From Phytophthora colocasiae (lineage: Eukaryota > Oomycota > Peronosporomycetes > Peronosporales > Peronosporaceae): a stretch of 64,000 nt of DNA. Below are positions 33,601-43,468 of this stretch, piece by piece. The notes beneath the pieces are model-generated. The model searched no databases. It was given only the letters and a program-made list of their open reading frames with translations, and was not told the DNA's origin. The DNA is taken from NCBI GenBank assembly GCA_018806915.1, contig JAGKQI010000020.1, forward strand, positions 186,001 through 250,000, read 5' to 3'. Within the stretch, counting starts at the first letter, position 1. Each line of letters starts with the position of its first letter. The position numbers were made by a program, and so were the translations under genes.

Positions 33601-34186
33601 CTACAGCACGTGATTCGAGATCAACAAGATCATAAATGTAGCGATCCGTGAAGACCTCGATTGTGCCTTCTGCACAGTGAAAGTGTCTAGCCAGCTTTCC
33701 AAGGAAGCCACATTGCGATCACATCCAAATGAATACAGAGAAACCAACAAATGGCACCATACACGTGTCTGAAGATTGTTAGACTCGTTGTAGAAGACCG
33801 GATTATTCTGAATCAACTCCATAATTTGCGTGAAGTGCAACCTCGTAACTCGAAAGTCTTCTTTAAACCTCTTATCATCGAGCTTATTGAGCCAATAGTC
33901 CAGCGCATCAGGAGCACGAGGCACTGGTTCGCGCGTGTTCAGGTAGCGACCTGTTGATCATCCAGTAGGCCTCAATGAACTGCATCACTAAATCATCGTC
34001 ATCATGGAGCGGGGCTGGGTCTTCCTCGTCGAAAAACCACTCAGCACATTCAGCGAGTAACTCGGATTCCGCGTCGTAAGCTGCGCACGGCGCGCTGCCG
34101 ACGCGACACCTTCGGCAGCGGTATTTATTAGCGTTGTTGGCACTTCGGACGAGGGGGGGCTTCACGGTAAATGAAAAAGTAGCCAA
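33601..34186 (-). pseudogene. PIF/Harbinger transposase N-terminal remnant
   Basis: Two overlapping frames (34186-33908 and 33924-33601). The second reads DALDYWLNKLDDKRFKEDF, then WCHLLVSLYSFGCDRN, the HTH-containing N-terminal region of Harbinger transposases. The better continuation upstream (RYLNTREPVPRAP) is in a shifted frame, so there is a frameshift near 33940. The catalytic core is missing. Confidence 0.65.
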
Positions 34187-34218
34187 TCGGAGAGAGACAG
34201 ACTTTTTACTTCTTTATG

Positions 34219-35187
34219 TCAAAAAGCGCGCACTGCTTCAACTCTGAAGCCCCTTAATACTCTCTCATGTTCCTTCGTCTCCTCTTGAGTAGCTTCGTTG
34301 ATGCTCGCCTCACCCCCACCAGTTCCATCGGTGGTAGACGTCACATCCGCAGTTCTGTCCGGTAATATACACCCGCTCTCATCAGGAGACACTTCTAAAG
34401 CGTCAGTTGTAGTACTCGCCTTGCCCCCACCAGTCCCGTCGGTGGTAGGCGTCACATCTTCTTCGTCATCCAGTTCTTCATCTGGTTCATCGGAAGCCAC
34501 TTCAGGGTTGGCTTCGGTAGTGGTCGACTCACTATCTCTCGTCGGGGTTGTCGTCCGCTCTTCATTTCTCGTAGGGTTTGTCTTCGACTTATCTTTTCTC
34601 GTAGGGGTTGTCTTCGTTTCATCATTTCTCGTAGGGGTTACTTTTTCTTCAATTTTCGTAGGGGTATTCATCGACTCACTTATTTCATCCGGATGCTCCT
34701 CCATAGGAGCTACTTCTTCTTCGACACTGCTTGTTTCTTCGTCCACACTCTCGCTCATTTCATCAATCACATCCACATTAGGCTCGAAAATACTGTCATC
34801 AAAACCCAGGCGGTCACTTCCTTTTTCAGTCTCGTTCACTCTCGTTGTTCCGTTCACTTTAGTCGTCCAGTCACATTCAACCACCTTAGGTTTACGAAGG
34901 GGAGATCTCCTATAACTAGGATCGAACCTCCCAGTACTCCCTCTAGTCGGACGGTCATCCCGGTGTAGCTCGAAGTAGGGGCCCTTCATCAGGTCTCCCA
35001 CATAAGCTGTCACCGTACACTTCTCTTCATCATCTGCTCTCTCAGTCATTCCATTCACAGTCTCATTCACAGTCTCATTCACAGTCTCATTCACTTCAAT
35101 TTCCATCCGTTCACTCTTCGCAGTTCCCGGAGAGGCCACCGAGGCCGCACTCTTAGTAGTAGTACGACGTTCAGTGTCTCTCGTCAA
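34219..35187 (-). CDS. Element A acidic Thr/Glu-rich linker ORF, truncated by element D
   Basis: 322 residues between gag and pol, low complexity. It has repeats of NETV (three 15-bp direct repeats near 35050-35098), of TPTRNDE/TPTRKDK/NPTRNEE (about 190-215), and two copies of a TDGTGGG segment. The last 11 or so residues come from element D's inverted repeat; before that insertion the frame continued across 33094-32989 into the pol start. No enzyme domain is seen. It may be a Gag-Pol spacer. Confidence 0.55.
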   Translation of the reverse strand: MTRDTERRTTTKSAASVASPGTAKSERMEIEVNETVNETVNETVNGMTERADDEEKCTVTAYVGDLMKGPYFELHRDDRPTRGSTGRFDPSYRRSPLRKPKVVECDWTTKVNGTTRVNETEKGSDRLGFDDSIFEPNVDVIDEMSESVDEETSSVEEEVAPMEEHPDEISESMNTPTKIEEKVTPTRNDETKTTPTRKDKSKTNPTRNEERTTTPTRDSESTTTEANPEVASDEPDEELDDEEDVTPTTDGTGGGKASTTTDALEVSPDESGCILPDRTADVTSTTDGTGGGEASINEATQEETKEHERVLRGFRVEAVRAF

Positions 35188-35244
35188 GTCGTCCAGCTGG
35201 CAGGAGGAAGGCGCGACTCCTTCTTTCCCTTCCTCCAGCCCCCT

Positions 35245-37665
35245 TCATTGTCGACCAGCGTTAGCAGTCGACGTCCCAGAGTTCGACTTCTGAGCTAGTT
35301 GACTGAGCATCTCACGCGTAGGACAGTTCGCAACGACATGGCCATCTCCTCCACACAAGAAACACGATCGGGGACCGCGACGGTACTGGTCGTTCGAACG
35401 GTTGTTCGAGTTGTAGTTAGTCGACGGCGGCTGGTTAGACTGTTGAGGACGTTGGTAGATTCGAGGTTGCTCGCACTCGACGTTGATGTGACCCGCTGTC
35501 TGACAGTTCGTACAGACCGAGTTGTTCCGGCGACAGTTCAGACGACTACACCCTAGGGTGTGACAGCGACCACACACTATGTGTCCCTCTTGGGTATACA
35601 GGTCTGGCCCCTGACGGATACCTCTCATAGGAGTAGCTGGCAAAGCGGAAGTAGACGCTTGAGGCGGTACCGCATACACTCCTTGCGTCGTGTTCGGAGC
35701 CAACTGGTACTGGACGGCGGCTACTGGAGGGGTAGTCTGTGACGCTTGAGTCTGTTGCTGAACCAGCAAGTTCTGAGTCTGCTGCATCATAGCGAGCATC
35801 TGCTTCATCATGTCGTCGTTGGCTGTCTTCTTGGGCGGCTCATCAGCAAAGTCAGTGTCGTCTTCCACGGGCAAGTGTTGGTTCTTGTACAGCAACACAG
35901 CCACTGCCTGAGGGATCGAGTTCACCAGAGAGGTGTCCAGAGTGTTCCTCCACTGCTTGTTCCGTAGTCCAGACAGAAAGTACTGGTACCTCATCTCCTG
36001 GTCGAAGTACTGCGCAGCGTCACACAGGCTCGAGATCAAGTCACCCCACACTTCAGCAGACATCCCACGAGAGCGCTTCGTCTTCTTCAGTCGCTCGATC
36101 ATCTGCAGAGGAGTCTGACAGATGAACTGGTTGTGGAATCGGGTACGAAGTGTATCGAAGTCATTGATCTGCGAGTACGTCCACCACTCTTCACCAGTCT
36201 TACACTTCAGACACTCCCTGAAGGCACTCAAACGGAGCGAACCGTCAAGTCCCTGAGTAGCTCTCTCGAAGTCGTTCCAAAACGTCCGGGCCTTGTCGAC
36301 CGAAGCACTGTCAGAGTAGAACGGTTGAATCATCCGGATAGCGTTCTTGATGTTCGAAGGCATCCCGACGGGTTGAGGTCTCGTCACCTGACCCACCGGT
36401 TGGGAGTAGACAGAAGGTAGTTGGTTAGGGTAGTAACCCGTACCAGCTACAGACGACTGACCCAGCGTAGTCATCGGAAAACTTGGGGTAGCAGTCAGGG
36501 GTACCGGCAACGAAGGTCGCTGAGTCGACGGATTTGAAGTCACAGGATGCATCCGGTAGGCAGCAGGCAGTTGTTGGCTCGGGTACACGGGATGAGACGG
36601 CGGAAGCTCAGTAGTCGCAGGAGCATCTTGAACTCCTTGAGTCATCTGAGGGTACGGATTCGCCATCGGATGTTGCACAGCAGTAGCCGTCTGGACGACG
36701 GGGGTTGGATTTCCGTACGAGAAACCCGCCACAGTAGACCATCCAGCGGGCTGGATGAAAGGGCTCGTCACCCCAGTTCCAGGTACACCAGGAGTAGTTC
36801 CGATCGTAACGTTCTGGTAACTTGCAATAGCTGACCGGTTCGACTGAGGGACACTAGCGGCAGGAGTCACGACGGGAGCAAGAGTAGATGGCCAACCGGT
36901 GTTCACACTTGGTTGAGTCGCTGGTAGTTGACTGCCCCATCCAGTAGGGAGTACACCGGTCGGGTTCGAGGCTGCTCCCAGGTTACCTACAACATTCAAA
37001 GAGTAACCTGTATGTCCAACCACACTAGCAGGGATCGCACTAGCCTGAACAGAGGTAGCTAAAGACTGCGGGGAAGGGTCAATCGCCAAAGAGTAACGGG
37101 ATCGCGCTGGCTGTTGAGTCGTCATGAGATCAGGATTCATAGTAGTCGTAGGTGCCGGTGGTTGCCAGGTTAGACCCGTAGAGGGGTCTACTTCGTAACG
37201 CGGGGTCGCTCCGGGAGGGGCGCTTGGAATCGCCGCAAATCCAGTCTCGGGATGGTTCAGGGTGAAGGTAGGTTCCGCGGTAGCTGGGGAGCTACTCTCG
37301 CCGGGTCTCAGGCCTCCAGTCTGAGGTTCAGAGGAACTTCGAACTAGTCTTGGTCGGGGTGGTTCAGGTCGGTTCGATCCTTGAGCTGCTCTGCGGACAA
37401 TGGACTGGACGGAGCTAAGGCCACCAACCGAAGTCAGGTCAGGCCGTCCCGTGTTAGGAGTGTGGAGAGTACTCCCTCCACTCAACCACGCATCAGTTGA
37501 CCATCCAGTACTTCCTCCCAAGTCGACGGGGACTGAAGTAGCTGCCGACTGCTCTCCTCCAGCTTCAAACCATGTCGTAGTCGGGTGACCGGCGCTTCTT
37601 CCTTCACTTGATATGGGACTGCCGTTGCCTTCGTCGAGCACGCCGTGGGGACCGAACGAGGACAT
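35245..37665 (-). CDS. Element A Gag-like protein with zinc knuckles
   Basis: 806 residues from ATG 37665 (MSSFGPHGVLDEG); the frame stays open to 37761 but only with a GTG. A long Pro/Thr/Gln-rich N-terminal half is followed by a retrotransposon Gag domain (about 440-590, ATQGLDGSLRLSAFRECL, QFICQTPLQMIERLKK) and two clear CCHC knuckles, CTNCQTAGHINVEC and CFLCGGDGHVVANC, preceded by a third Cys-rich motif (CGRCHTLGCSRLNC). It packages element RNA in particles. The N-terminal extension of over 400 residues is unusual for Gypsy Gag. Confidence 0.85.
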   Translation of the reverse strand: MSSFGPHGVLDEGNGSPISSEGRSAGHPTTTWFEAGGEQSAATSVPVDLGGSTGWSTDAWLSGGSTLHTPNTGRPDLTSVGGLSSVQSIVRRAAQGSNRPEPPRPRLVRSSSEPQTGGLRPGESSSPATAEPTFTLNHPETGFAAIPSAPPGATPRYEVDPSTGLTWQPPAPTTTMNPDLMTTQQPARSRYSLAIDPSPQSLATSVQASAIPASVVGHTGYSLNVVGNLGAASNPTGVLPTGWGSQLPATQPSVNTGWPSTLAPVVTPAASVPQSNRSAIASYQNVTIGTTPGVPGTGVTSPFIQPAGWSTVAGFSYGNPTPVVQTATAVQHPMANPYPQMTQGVQDAPATTELPPSHPVYPSQQLPAAYRMHPVTSNPSTQRPSLPVPLTATPSFPMTTLGQSSVAGTGYYPNQLPSVYSQPVGQVTRPQPVGMPSNIKNAIRMIQPFYSDSASVDKARTFWNDFERATQGLDGSLRLSAFRECLKCKTGEEWWTYSQINDFDTLRTRFHNQFICQTPLQMIERLKKTKRSRGMSAEVWGDLISSLCDAAQYFDQEMRYQYFLSGLRNKQWRNTLDTSLVNSIPQAVAVLLYKNQHLPVEDDTDFADEPPKKTANDDMMKQMLAMMQQTQNLLVQQQTQASQTTPPVAAVQYQLAPNTTQGVYAVPPQASTSALPATPMRGIRQGPDLYTQEGHIVCGRCHTLGCSRLNCRRNNSVCTNCQTAGHINVECEQPRIYQRPQQSNQPPSTNYNSNNRSNDQYRRGPRSCFLCGGDGHVVANCPTREMLSQLAQKSNSGTSTANAGRQ

Positions 37666-38049
37666 CTCAATCTCGGGTTCTTCTTCTTCTTCTTCTTCTT
37701 CTGTAGTCTTGGGTTCCTGTAGCACTCCCGCCCAGGTAATCCACTCCCAGATCCGGTACACGCCTGTGGGTAGAGTAGATGTAGATGGAGACTGTCTTCA
37801 CTTAGTGACTCGCTTCTGAGCTAGTCCGCTTGCTTCAAAGGTACTTCCGATAAGGTCTTGGTCTCGTCCTCTTAGTGTAGTCGCCGAACACCTCCCTAGT
37901 TGACCCCTGTCGAACTAGCAGTGACGCGATCTCCCACTCCTCGTTGATAGTACTGTTCTTCGATGTCCTCAGCAGCAGGCGTATTCCCTCGTCGGCGCTC
38001 ACTTAGCAGACCTTTCTCCAGTGGACAACTACCCTGCTTCTCCACCACT
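37666..38049 (-). other. Element A 5' leader with primer-binding-site candidate
   Basis: About 380 bp between the right LTR and gag. Read on minus, TGGTGGAGAAGCAGGG starts 2 nt after the LTR and is the PBS candidate; the tRNA was not identified. A CTT microsatellite near 37680 encodes an acidic run if the longer gag frame is used. Confidence 0.55.
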
Positions 38050-38432
38050 TGTCGTATACCTGGTTAAGGGTCGAGTAGTTGCGGACTGTTAGCGAGTAGG
38101 TCTGGGCGGGGAGCTTAAGGAATACGTAAAATGCAAACTTCTTTCTTCTTGTTTTTGGTTGTTCTTAACTTGGTAGATACACGACTGACTAGATTTCTGG
38201 GCGGTCTGGACCAGCACTTGTAGGGATGACACCTCACCGGAGTAGAAGAGCATTGAGACTAGGCATGACATCCGTCCTCTCACGACAGTATGATGGTAGA
38301 CGAGGCAGTAGTAGATGAGAGGTACCTCCAAACTGGACCTCAGACACGGACAGTAGGCGACGTTGGACAAAGCCCCGGGACATAGTGCGCGCCCGACGCT
38401 GGTTCACACACTATATTCCCGGGTACGGGACA
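38050..38432 (-). repeat. Element A right (5') LTR
   Basis: 383 bp, TG..CA, one mismatch to the left LTR. It is followed by GGAT, the right copy of the target duplication. Confidence 0.95.
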
Positions 38433-38436
38433 GGAT

Positions 38437-38518
38437 CTTACAGGAATTGCTGTCAACATTGATCCCGTTACAGAGCTGTAGCTGGTACGGGCTGGGTGTA
38501 TGCTTTGGCTGCGCTACA
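38437..38518 (-). repeat. Element B left (3') LTR, inner segment
   Basis: 82 bp identical to 43686-43767. Together with 23426-23642 it rebuilds the 299-bp LTR. Confidence 0.92.
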
Positions 38519-38816
38519 CTGCCCCTCCAAGCCTGGTCCAGCTAGAGCTGTGTGGAATAACACGACATGTTTATGACACTCATGTGTGAGTGATAGTCCA
38601 TGTACCCATGTGCCTGACTATGTAACAAGTGTTACAGGTGCAACGTATTGAAGTTGATTATGACAAATTGTTTTGTGGTCAATAATGCACGGATTGGATT
38701 GGGAGATGGTGCATTATACTTGCACATACGTTGGCTACATGGTAGCAAATATGCGTTGTGCATTTAAGAAAATTGAATATTTTGGAAAAACTACTGAAGT
38801 TTTTGGATTGAAAATT
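38519..38816 (-). other. Element B 3' non-coding region with PPT
   Basis: About 300 bp between the Gag-Pol stop and the 3' LTR. The minus strand has CTTGGAGGGGCAG directly next to the LTR, the polypurine tract. The rest is AT-rich with no ORF. Confidence 0.7.
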
Positions 38817-41800
38817 TTACTGGAGATTCTTCCAGTACTTTCGTACCTTCGCATCTTGTTTTTGGATGTAATGATCTAGCAAAACCTTGACTTCTTTGGC
38901 TAGGGAAGTCAGGGGTTCCCACGAATCTTCTACAGACTCTAGGCCTTTCCAGCCGACAAGAACCTCATAGTCTTTGATAGATGTGTTCCACCGATGCTTT
39001 TTCAGCGTTGAGATGGCCAGTATGACGCCTTGGGCGGCTACATGCTCGAGGATCTCCTCATTCACATCCAGACTACTGTCTGTGTAGAACTTTAGACGAG
39101 ACGGGTGGACATCTAGTTCGTCTCCCGAGACTAGATGTCGTACTCGAAAGGAGTGGGAGTCCGCACGGACCACTTTGTAGGGCCCTTGCCAGGTAACCAG
39201 CAGCTTGCTACCTTTTTTCTCATCCACACGAGAGCGGAGGACGTAGTCCCCCACGTCAAAGTTGACGGTGGTCTCGCCGCGATCTCTCTTCTTGTTCAGG
39301 AGGCGCTGTTTTAGCCGTTGGTCAGCTACGGGTCGATGCATAGCCCGTAAGCTGTCACGCAATGTAGCCAAGTGCGTAGCGATAGCCTCTGTGGTCGTAG
39401 GGACTTTGATCAACTTCTTCTGGCTGGCGTCGTAGAACTCAGAGAGGGGTGACGGACACGGCAAACCGGTGAAAAGCTCGGTAGGAGCCTTGTTGCCGAG
39501 AGATGGCACGGCAGTGTGGTTGATGCTGGATTGAACCAACGGAATCAAATATACCCAGTCCTTGGTAGAGATCTTGTAGTCGAGGATCATAGCCCGGAGA
39601 ACTTGGAGGATGTCGCGGTTGACGCGTTCGATCGACCCATTGATCCACGGGCTATAGGCAATAGTAAAATTCTGGTGACTTTTGAGTCGCCGCGAAAGTT
39701 CAGCGACCACCTCGTTCTTGAAGTGAGTGCCGTTGTCACTGACCCAGATAGGAGGTACACCAAAACGACTATGCCAGTCGAGGATAGCGGACGTCGCCAC
39801 AGCGCTGTCGGCGGTGTCACAGACAACAAGCTCGCAGAAATGCGTGGCGTGGTCTTTCAAGACTAGAAGATATTTGTCATCGCCGAAAGATTCGCCCACG
39901 AATAGAAAATCCCAATGGAGAACGCCGTTTCGCTCGTCACACTCAATGGTCTCACCCCACGGACGTCGGACAATTCGACCGCCTTTCACATGTGGGCACG
40001 GTAGGCAGCCTGAAACGAAAGCGTGTACGACGCGATGGATGTCGGCGATATGAAACAAACCACGTAAATGGTTCACCATTGCTTGTTCGCCTCGATGTCC
40101 TTGTGCACCGCAGTGTGCGATTACACAGAGCCTTCGAGTCAAATCCACACACGCTTTTGGAATCCACAGGCGACTGTTGAGTCGCAGAGCATTGTCAGGT
40201 CCTTTGGTGGCTCCAAGTGGCGCTTGGTGCTTACGCTGTGCTGCCACGATCTCCTCCATCGAGGGCCAAACGAATCCTTCATCGTCGAGTGGACGTAGAA
40301 TGTTTGAAACTCTTGGCTTCGTAGCTGCCTTCTTAGATTTCCCCAAACTCCGAGTAAAACGCTTCAACCGCACTGCAGTTCTTGGTTGACCAGCCCACCT
40401 CGACAGCATATCCGCCCAAACGTTGGAAGTTCCGTCGACGTGTTCGATCACATACCGGTTCGACATTAGCTTTAACGCCCACCGCAACAGCTTTCCTCGG
40501 ATGTGCTTCTTGACGCTGGTGTGCGGCGCGAAAACGTGAATCAAGTTACGGTGGTCGCAGAATAGTCGAAACGGACGTGCACGCAACAGTAGGTAGTCCA
40601 ACTTATCGCATGCCACCACTATTGGATAAGCTTCCTTCTCAATCACTGTCCAGTTTAGCTGCGCGCCACGGAAAGTCCCGCTCAGACATGTCAACAATTT
40701 GTGTTGTTGAGTAGTCACGTCGGTCTTAGCATCGAAGTCTCGCACCTGGGTGACAACGACCGCGAATCCGGTATCTGACGCATCGGTAAACACACAAGTC
40801 GTTGCCTCGTCATCTGGTAACGCCAACGTAGCAGAAGTAGCTATCAACTCTTTGGCATGGTCGTACGCAGCCTTCTCTTCAGCCGACAGCTCAACCGAAA
40901 TGCCAGATGCGACGCGCTTTGTGCGTTTACCATTACTCAGTAGTTCATCAAGTCGCTGTTGCAGCGGATCTACCGCACGTGCATAGTCCACGATAGATTC
41001 CCTCATCCAGTTTGAGGCACAAAGGAACTGCTGTAATTGACCAGCAGTGGTCGGGTATGGCATCGAACGGAGTGTATCTATCCGCTCTGGGTCATGGGCA
41101 ATACCGGCAGAAGAAATGACACGACCACACCACTTGACCGTCTGTTGATACAAACTGGACTTCTTTGCACTGAGCTTAAATCCATACTTGGCGACGAGGT
41201 CAAGAAAACACTCAAGCTTCGTCACATAGGTGTCTACGTCGTCGGCGAACAACAGTAGATCGTCGATCCAGACGACAATAAACTCATACAGTGGCTCGAA
41301 ACACTTCTCCATCACCTGCTGAAAATGAACGGCAGCGTCGCAACATCCTTGAGGTACCCGCCTTGGCGTATATATCTTCGAGTCGGTGATGTAGGACATC
41401 AACTCTTGGCTCAAGATGTGCAATGGAAGCTGCCAGAACCCTTTCAGCATGTCGAACAAACCGTAGTGATTCTTGCCTTTCGTACACTCCAATAGAGTCC
41501 GCATGTGCGGCATGGTACTGATCAGTGCTTCTATGAGGTCATTCACTAACCGGTAGTCACATGTCTGGCGGTATTCATCCACATTCATGCCAGCTTTGCG
41601 AACTGGGAGCACTGGGCTCGCCCAGCGACTGTTTGGGTTTTCATATACCCATCCAAGCTTCACCAACTGTGCGTTAAATTCGCGGAGATACTTGCGAACA
41701 GCAGGTGGATACTGTCTCGGTTTGCACTTAATCGACTTCGCACCTTCCTTCAGCTTTATTTCTAGCGGGTCGACCTTCGCAGGCGGATCATTTCCCAATG

Positions 41801-43433
41801 TCAAACGCCACACGTCATGCTTCAATACAATAGCGCGAAGTTTCGACTCTAAATGACGAGGGAAACCATGTCCCAAAGCTGCTTGCACCATCTTCTCAAT
41901 TGCAGCTCTCAAATCTGCGTCAGAGCTACCTGAGTCTGCTTCAACTAATTCGTTGTCGAAACCATCGGAATCTCCTTCCGTATCTTCTGTTTGTTCAGCC
42001 AATTGCTCCAACTGTCGATCAATGTCGATCCCCAAAGCTTTCAACAGGTCCTGGCCCATTATGAACTCAGGTTCATCATCGTCAATCACTAGGCACTCTA
42101 CTGGCTTGTGAAGGGCGACGGGACCGGCCGCCGTGTTCAAAAGCACACGAAGATGTACTGCATCGGTGCAAGTGATTTCATGTTTAGCCACTGCAATGTT
42201 CACAATCGGAGTGTCCAAACGGGACACCGTGATAGCAGGGTCACGTCGCTGTAGCTCTTTGACATGCTTCCTACTGATAGCCGTGCGGTCGGCACCAGTA
42301 TCAGCACAGTACGGCAATTGCAGAACGTCATTCAGCGTTACAGTTTTTTCCTCTGAAGGAATGCACTCGCGTAGACGCTTGAGACGGGCGACGTCCTTCT
42401 TGTTTCCGTTTCCACGCTGAGCACGTAGTGTGCGACGAATTTCCGATTTTTCATCATCAGTAGCTTTGGTACACTCGGATAGCCAATGCATGCCTTCGCA
42501 GTGTGGGCAGGGCTTTGGCGGCACCTTCGGACGGTCCATCGTTTTCTTAACGGGCTGTCCCGCGCTGACGGTACGGTCGTTACTACCGGAAGAAGCTTTC
42601 TTGGCCGTCTTGTTCGGCCTCGATGAGGATTGGCTCTTGGAGTCAACCTCACCGCGCTCGCGCTTTTCACGTCGTTGTCTCTGGAAAACCTTGTCATGCT
42701 CCAAAGCTTTCTCCAGGATCAAGTCATGAAGAACCACTTCATCTTCCTTCGCTTTGCGTGCTTGGAAACGAACGGTCCTCTCAATATCATCACGTAGAGC
42801 TTGTGGCTCCAATGAGGCGATCAAAATGCGACAGAGTTGTTTTTTTCCAGTGTCATCGTCAAAAAAGATTCCCCAGCCATTGTCTTCGATGATGTCATGG
42901 CAGGTCTTGAAGTACTGGATCACTCGCTCGCTAACGTCCGTCTCTTTCAAGTTCATGCGCAGTTTATTACGCATTTCGTAGTCGATGTCCGGAACGTTGT
43001 TGTTTTTCACACTTGCGATGATTCGGTCCACCTCAGCCATGATATGGTCATCGGTGACTTCATCGATCGAAATGTGCCATCTCAAACGGCACCATAAACG
43101 CAGAAGTCCTTGGTCAAACGTGGTCTTGACAGGCACAATCACATCATTGGCACCATCTTTTGCACGAGCCCTAGCCGTTTCTTCGTAGTCCCGACGGTCC
43201 TTACGCCATTGCACCAACGAAGCATGCGAAGTGCTCGAGATTTTAGGCGGTAGGAGTGGCGTGAACAGCGGAGTTGAGGCAAACGCATCACCAGTCACCC
43301 CGTTATCGCTGTTTCGAGTCGCAGTACGAGTACCATCAGCGTTGGCAGGTCGCGGGTTCAATCGTGAACTCGATCGAACACTCGAATCGCCACTTCCGGT
43401 AGACGTCTTATTGCTTGGGCGCGTGGTAGTCAT
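38817..43433 (-). CDS. Element B Gag-Pol polyprotein with C-terminal chromodomain
   Basis: 1538 residues, one open frame. Gag-like region with one zinc knuckle (CPHCEGMHWLSEC near 310). Aspartic protease CADTGADRTAIS near 378. Reverse transcriptase with CDYRLVNDLIEA, FDMLKGFWQLPLH, and WIDD in place of the usual YxDD near 760. RNase H FTDASDTGFAVVV. Integrase HHCC finger (HCGAQGHRGEQAM..CLPC) and core (WDFLFVG, VSDNGTHFK, GSIERVNRD). The C-terminal chromodomain (VILAISTLKKHRWN, VLVGWKGL, DSWEPL) likely directs integration to marked chromatin. All catalytic residues I can check are present, so it may be active. Confidence 0.94.
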   Translation of the reverse strand: MTTTRPSNKTSTGSGDSSVRSSSRLNPRPANADGTRTATRNSDNGVTGDAFASTPLFTPLLPPKISSTSHASLVQWRKDRRDYEETARARAKDGANDVIVPVKTTFDQGLLRLWCRLRWHISIDEVTDDHIMAEVDRIIASVKNNNVPDIDYEMRNKLRMNLKETDVSERVIQYFKTCHDIIEDNGWGIFFDDDTGKKQLCRILIASLEPQALRDDIERTVRFQARKAKEDEVVLHDLILEKALEHDKVFQRQRREKRERGEVDSKSQSSSRPNKTAKKASSGSNDRTVSAGQPVKKTMDRPKVPPKPCPHCEGMHWLSECTKATDDEKSEIRRTLRAQRGNGNKKDVARLKRLRECIPSEEKTVTLNDVLQLPYCADTGADRTAISRKHVKELQRRDPAITVSRLDTPIVNIAVAKHEITCTDAVHLRVLLNTAAGPVALHKPVECLVIDDDEPEFIMGQDLLKALGIDIDRQLEQLAEQTEDTEGDSDGFDNELVEADSGSSDADLRAAIEKMVQAALGHGFPRHLESKLRAIVLKHDVWRLTLGNDPPAKVDPLEIKLKEGAKSIKCKPRQYPPAVRKYLREFNAQLVKLGWVYENPNSRWASPVLPVRKAGMNVDEYRQTCDYRLVNDLIEALISTMPHMRTLLECTKGKNHYGLFDMLKGFWQLPLHILSQELMSYITDSKIYTPRRVPQGCCDAAVHFQQVMEKCFEPLYEFIVVWIDDLLLFADDVDTYVTKLECFLDLVAKYGFKLSAKKSSLYQQTVKWCGRVISSAGIAHDPERIDTLRSMPYPTTAGQLQQFLCASNWMRESIVDYARAVDPLQQRLDELLSNGKRTKRVASGISVELSAEEKAAYDHAKELIATSATLALPDDEATTCVFTDASDTGFAVVVTQVRDFDAKTDVTTQQHKLLTCLSGTFRGAQLNWTVIEKEAYPIVVACDKLDYLLLRARPFRLFCDHRNLIHVFAPHTSVKKHIRGKLLRWALKLMSNRYVIEHVDGTSNVWADMLSRWAGQPRTAVRLKRFTRSLGKSKKAATKPRVSNILRPLDDEGFVWPSMEEIVAAQRKHQAPLGATKGPDNALRLNSRLWIPKACVDLTRRLCVIAHCGAQGHRGEQAMVNHLRGLFHIADIHRVVHAFVSGCLPCPHVKGGRIVRRPWGETIECDERNGVLHWDFLFVGESFGDDKYLLVLKDHATHFCELVVCDTADSAVATSAILDWHSRFGVPPIWVSDNGTHFKNEVVAELSRRLKSHQNFTIAYSPWINGSIERVNRDILQVLRAMILDYKISTKDWVYLIPLVQSSINHTAVPSLGNKAPTELFTGLPCPSPLSEFYDASQKKLIKVPTTTEAIATHLATLRDSLRAMHRPVADQRLKQRLLNKKRDRGETTVNFDVGDYVLRSRVDEKKGSKLLVTWQGPYKVVRADSHSFRVRHLVSGDELDVHPSRLKFYTDSSLDVNEEILEHVAAQGVILAISTLKKHRWNTSIKDYEVLVGWKGLESVEDSWEPLTSLAKEVKVLLDHYIQKQDAKVRKYWKNLQ

Positions 43434-43468
43434 GGTCTTGGTTGCAGATACTCTGCTAAAGATATCTT

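Larger units (their letters stand above)
33097..34254. mobile_element. Element D: decayed PIF/Harbinger-like transposon inside element A
   Basis: Bounded by perfect 16-bp terminal inverted repeats beginning AGGGGCTTCAGAG, flanked by TA (33095-33096, 34255-34256); depending on alignment the duplication may be the 3-bp TWA typical of this superfamily. It contains remnants of the two genes usual for Harbingers: a transposase N-terminus on minus and a Myb/SANT-like protein on plus. No catalytic DDE core is present, so it cannot move alone. It interrupts element A's linker ORF. Confidence 0.8.
23643..38432 (-). mobile_element. Element A: long Ty3/Gypsy LTR retrotransposon nested in element B
   Basis: LTRs are 23643-26255 (383 bp once the pogo insertion is removed) and 38050-38432 (383 bp), TGTC..GACA ends, 382/383 identical. 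The 4-bp duplication GGAT is at 23639-23642 and 38433-38436, and the uninterrupted site (cacGGATctt) is visible in element B's other LTR. It reads on the minus strand: purine tract GGTCGGGGAGTT next to the left LTR is the PPT. A candidate primer site starting TGGTGGAGAAGC lies 2 nt inside the right LTR. ORFs in order of transcription: gag (35245-37665), acidic linker ORF (34219-35187), pol (28000-32988), chromodomain-like ORF (27619-27972), env-position ORF (26163-26951). About 12.5 kb without the pogo element, unusually long. Confidence 0.93.

Noticed and set aside
37666..37761. Gag starting at 37761
   Set aside because: That start is GTG; the first ATG in frame is 37665. The extra residues are mostly a CTT microsatellite.
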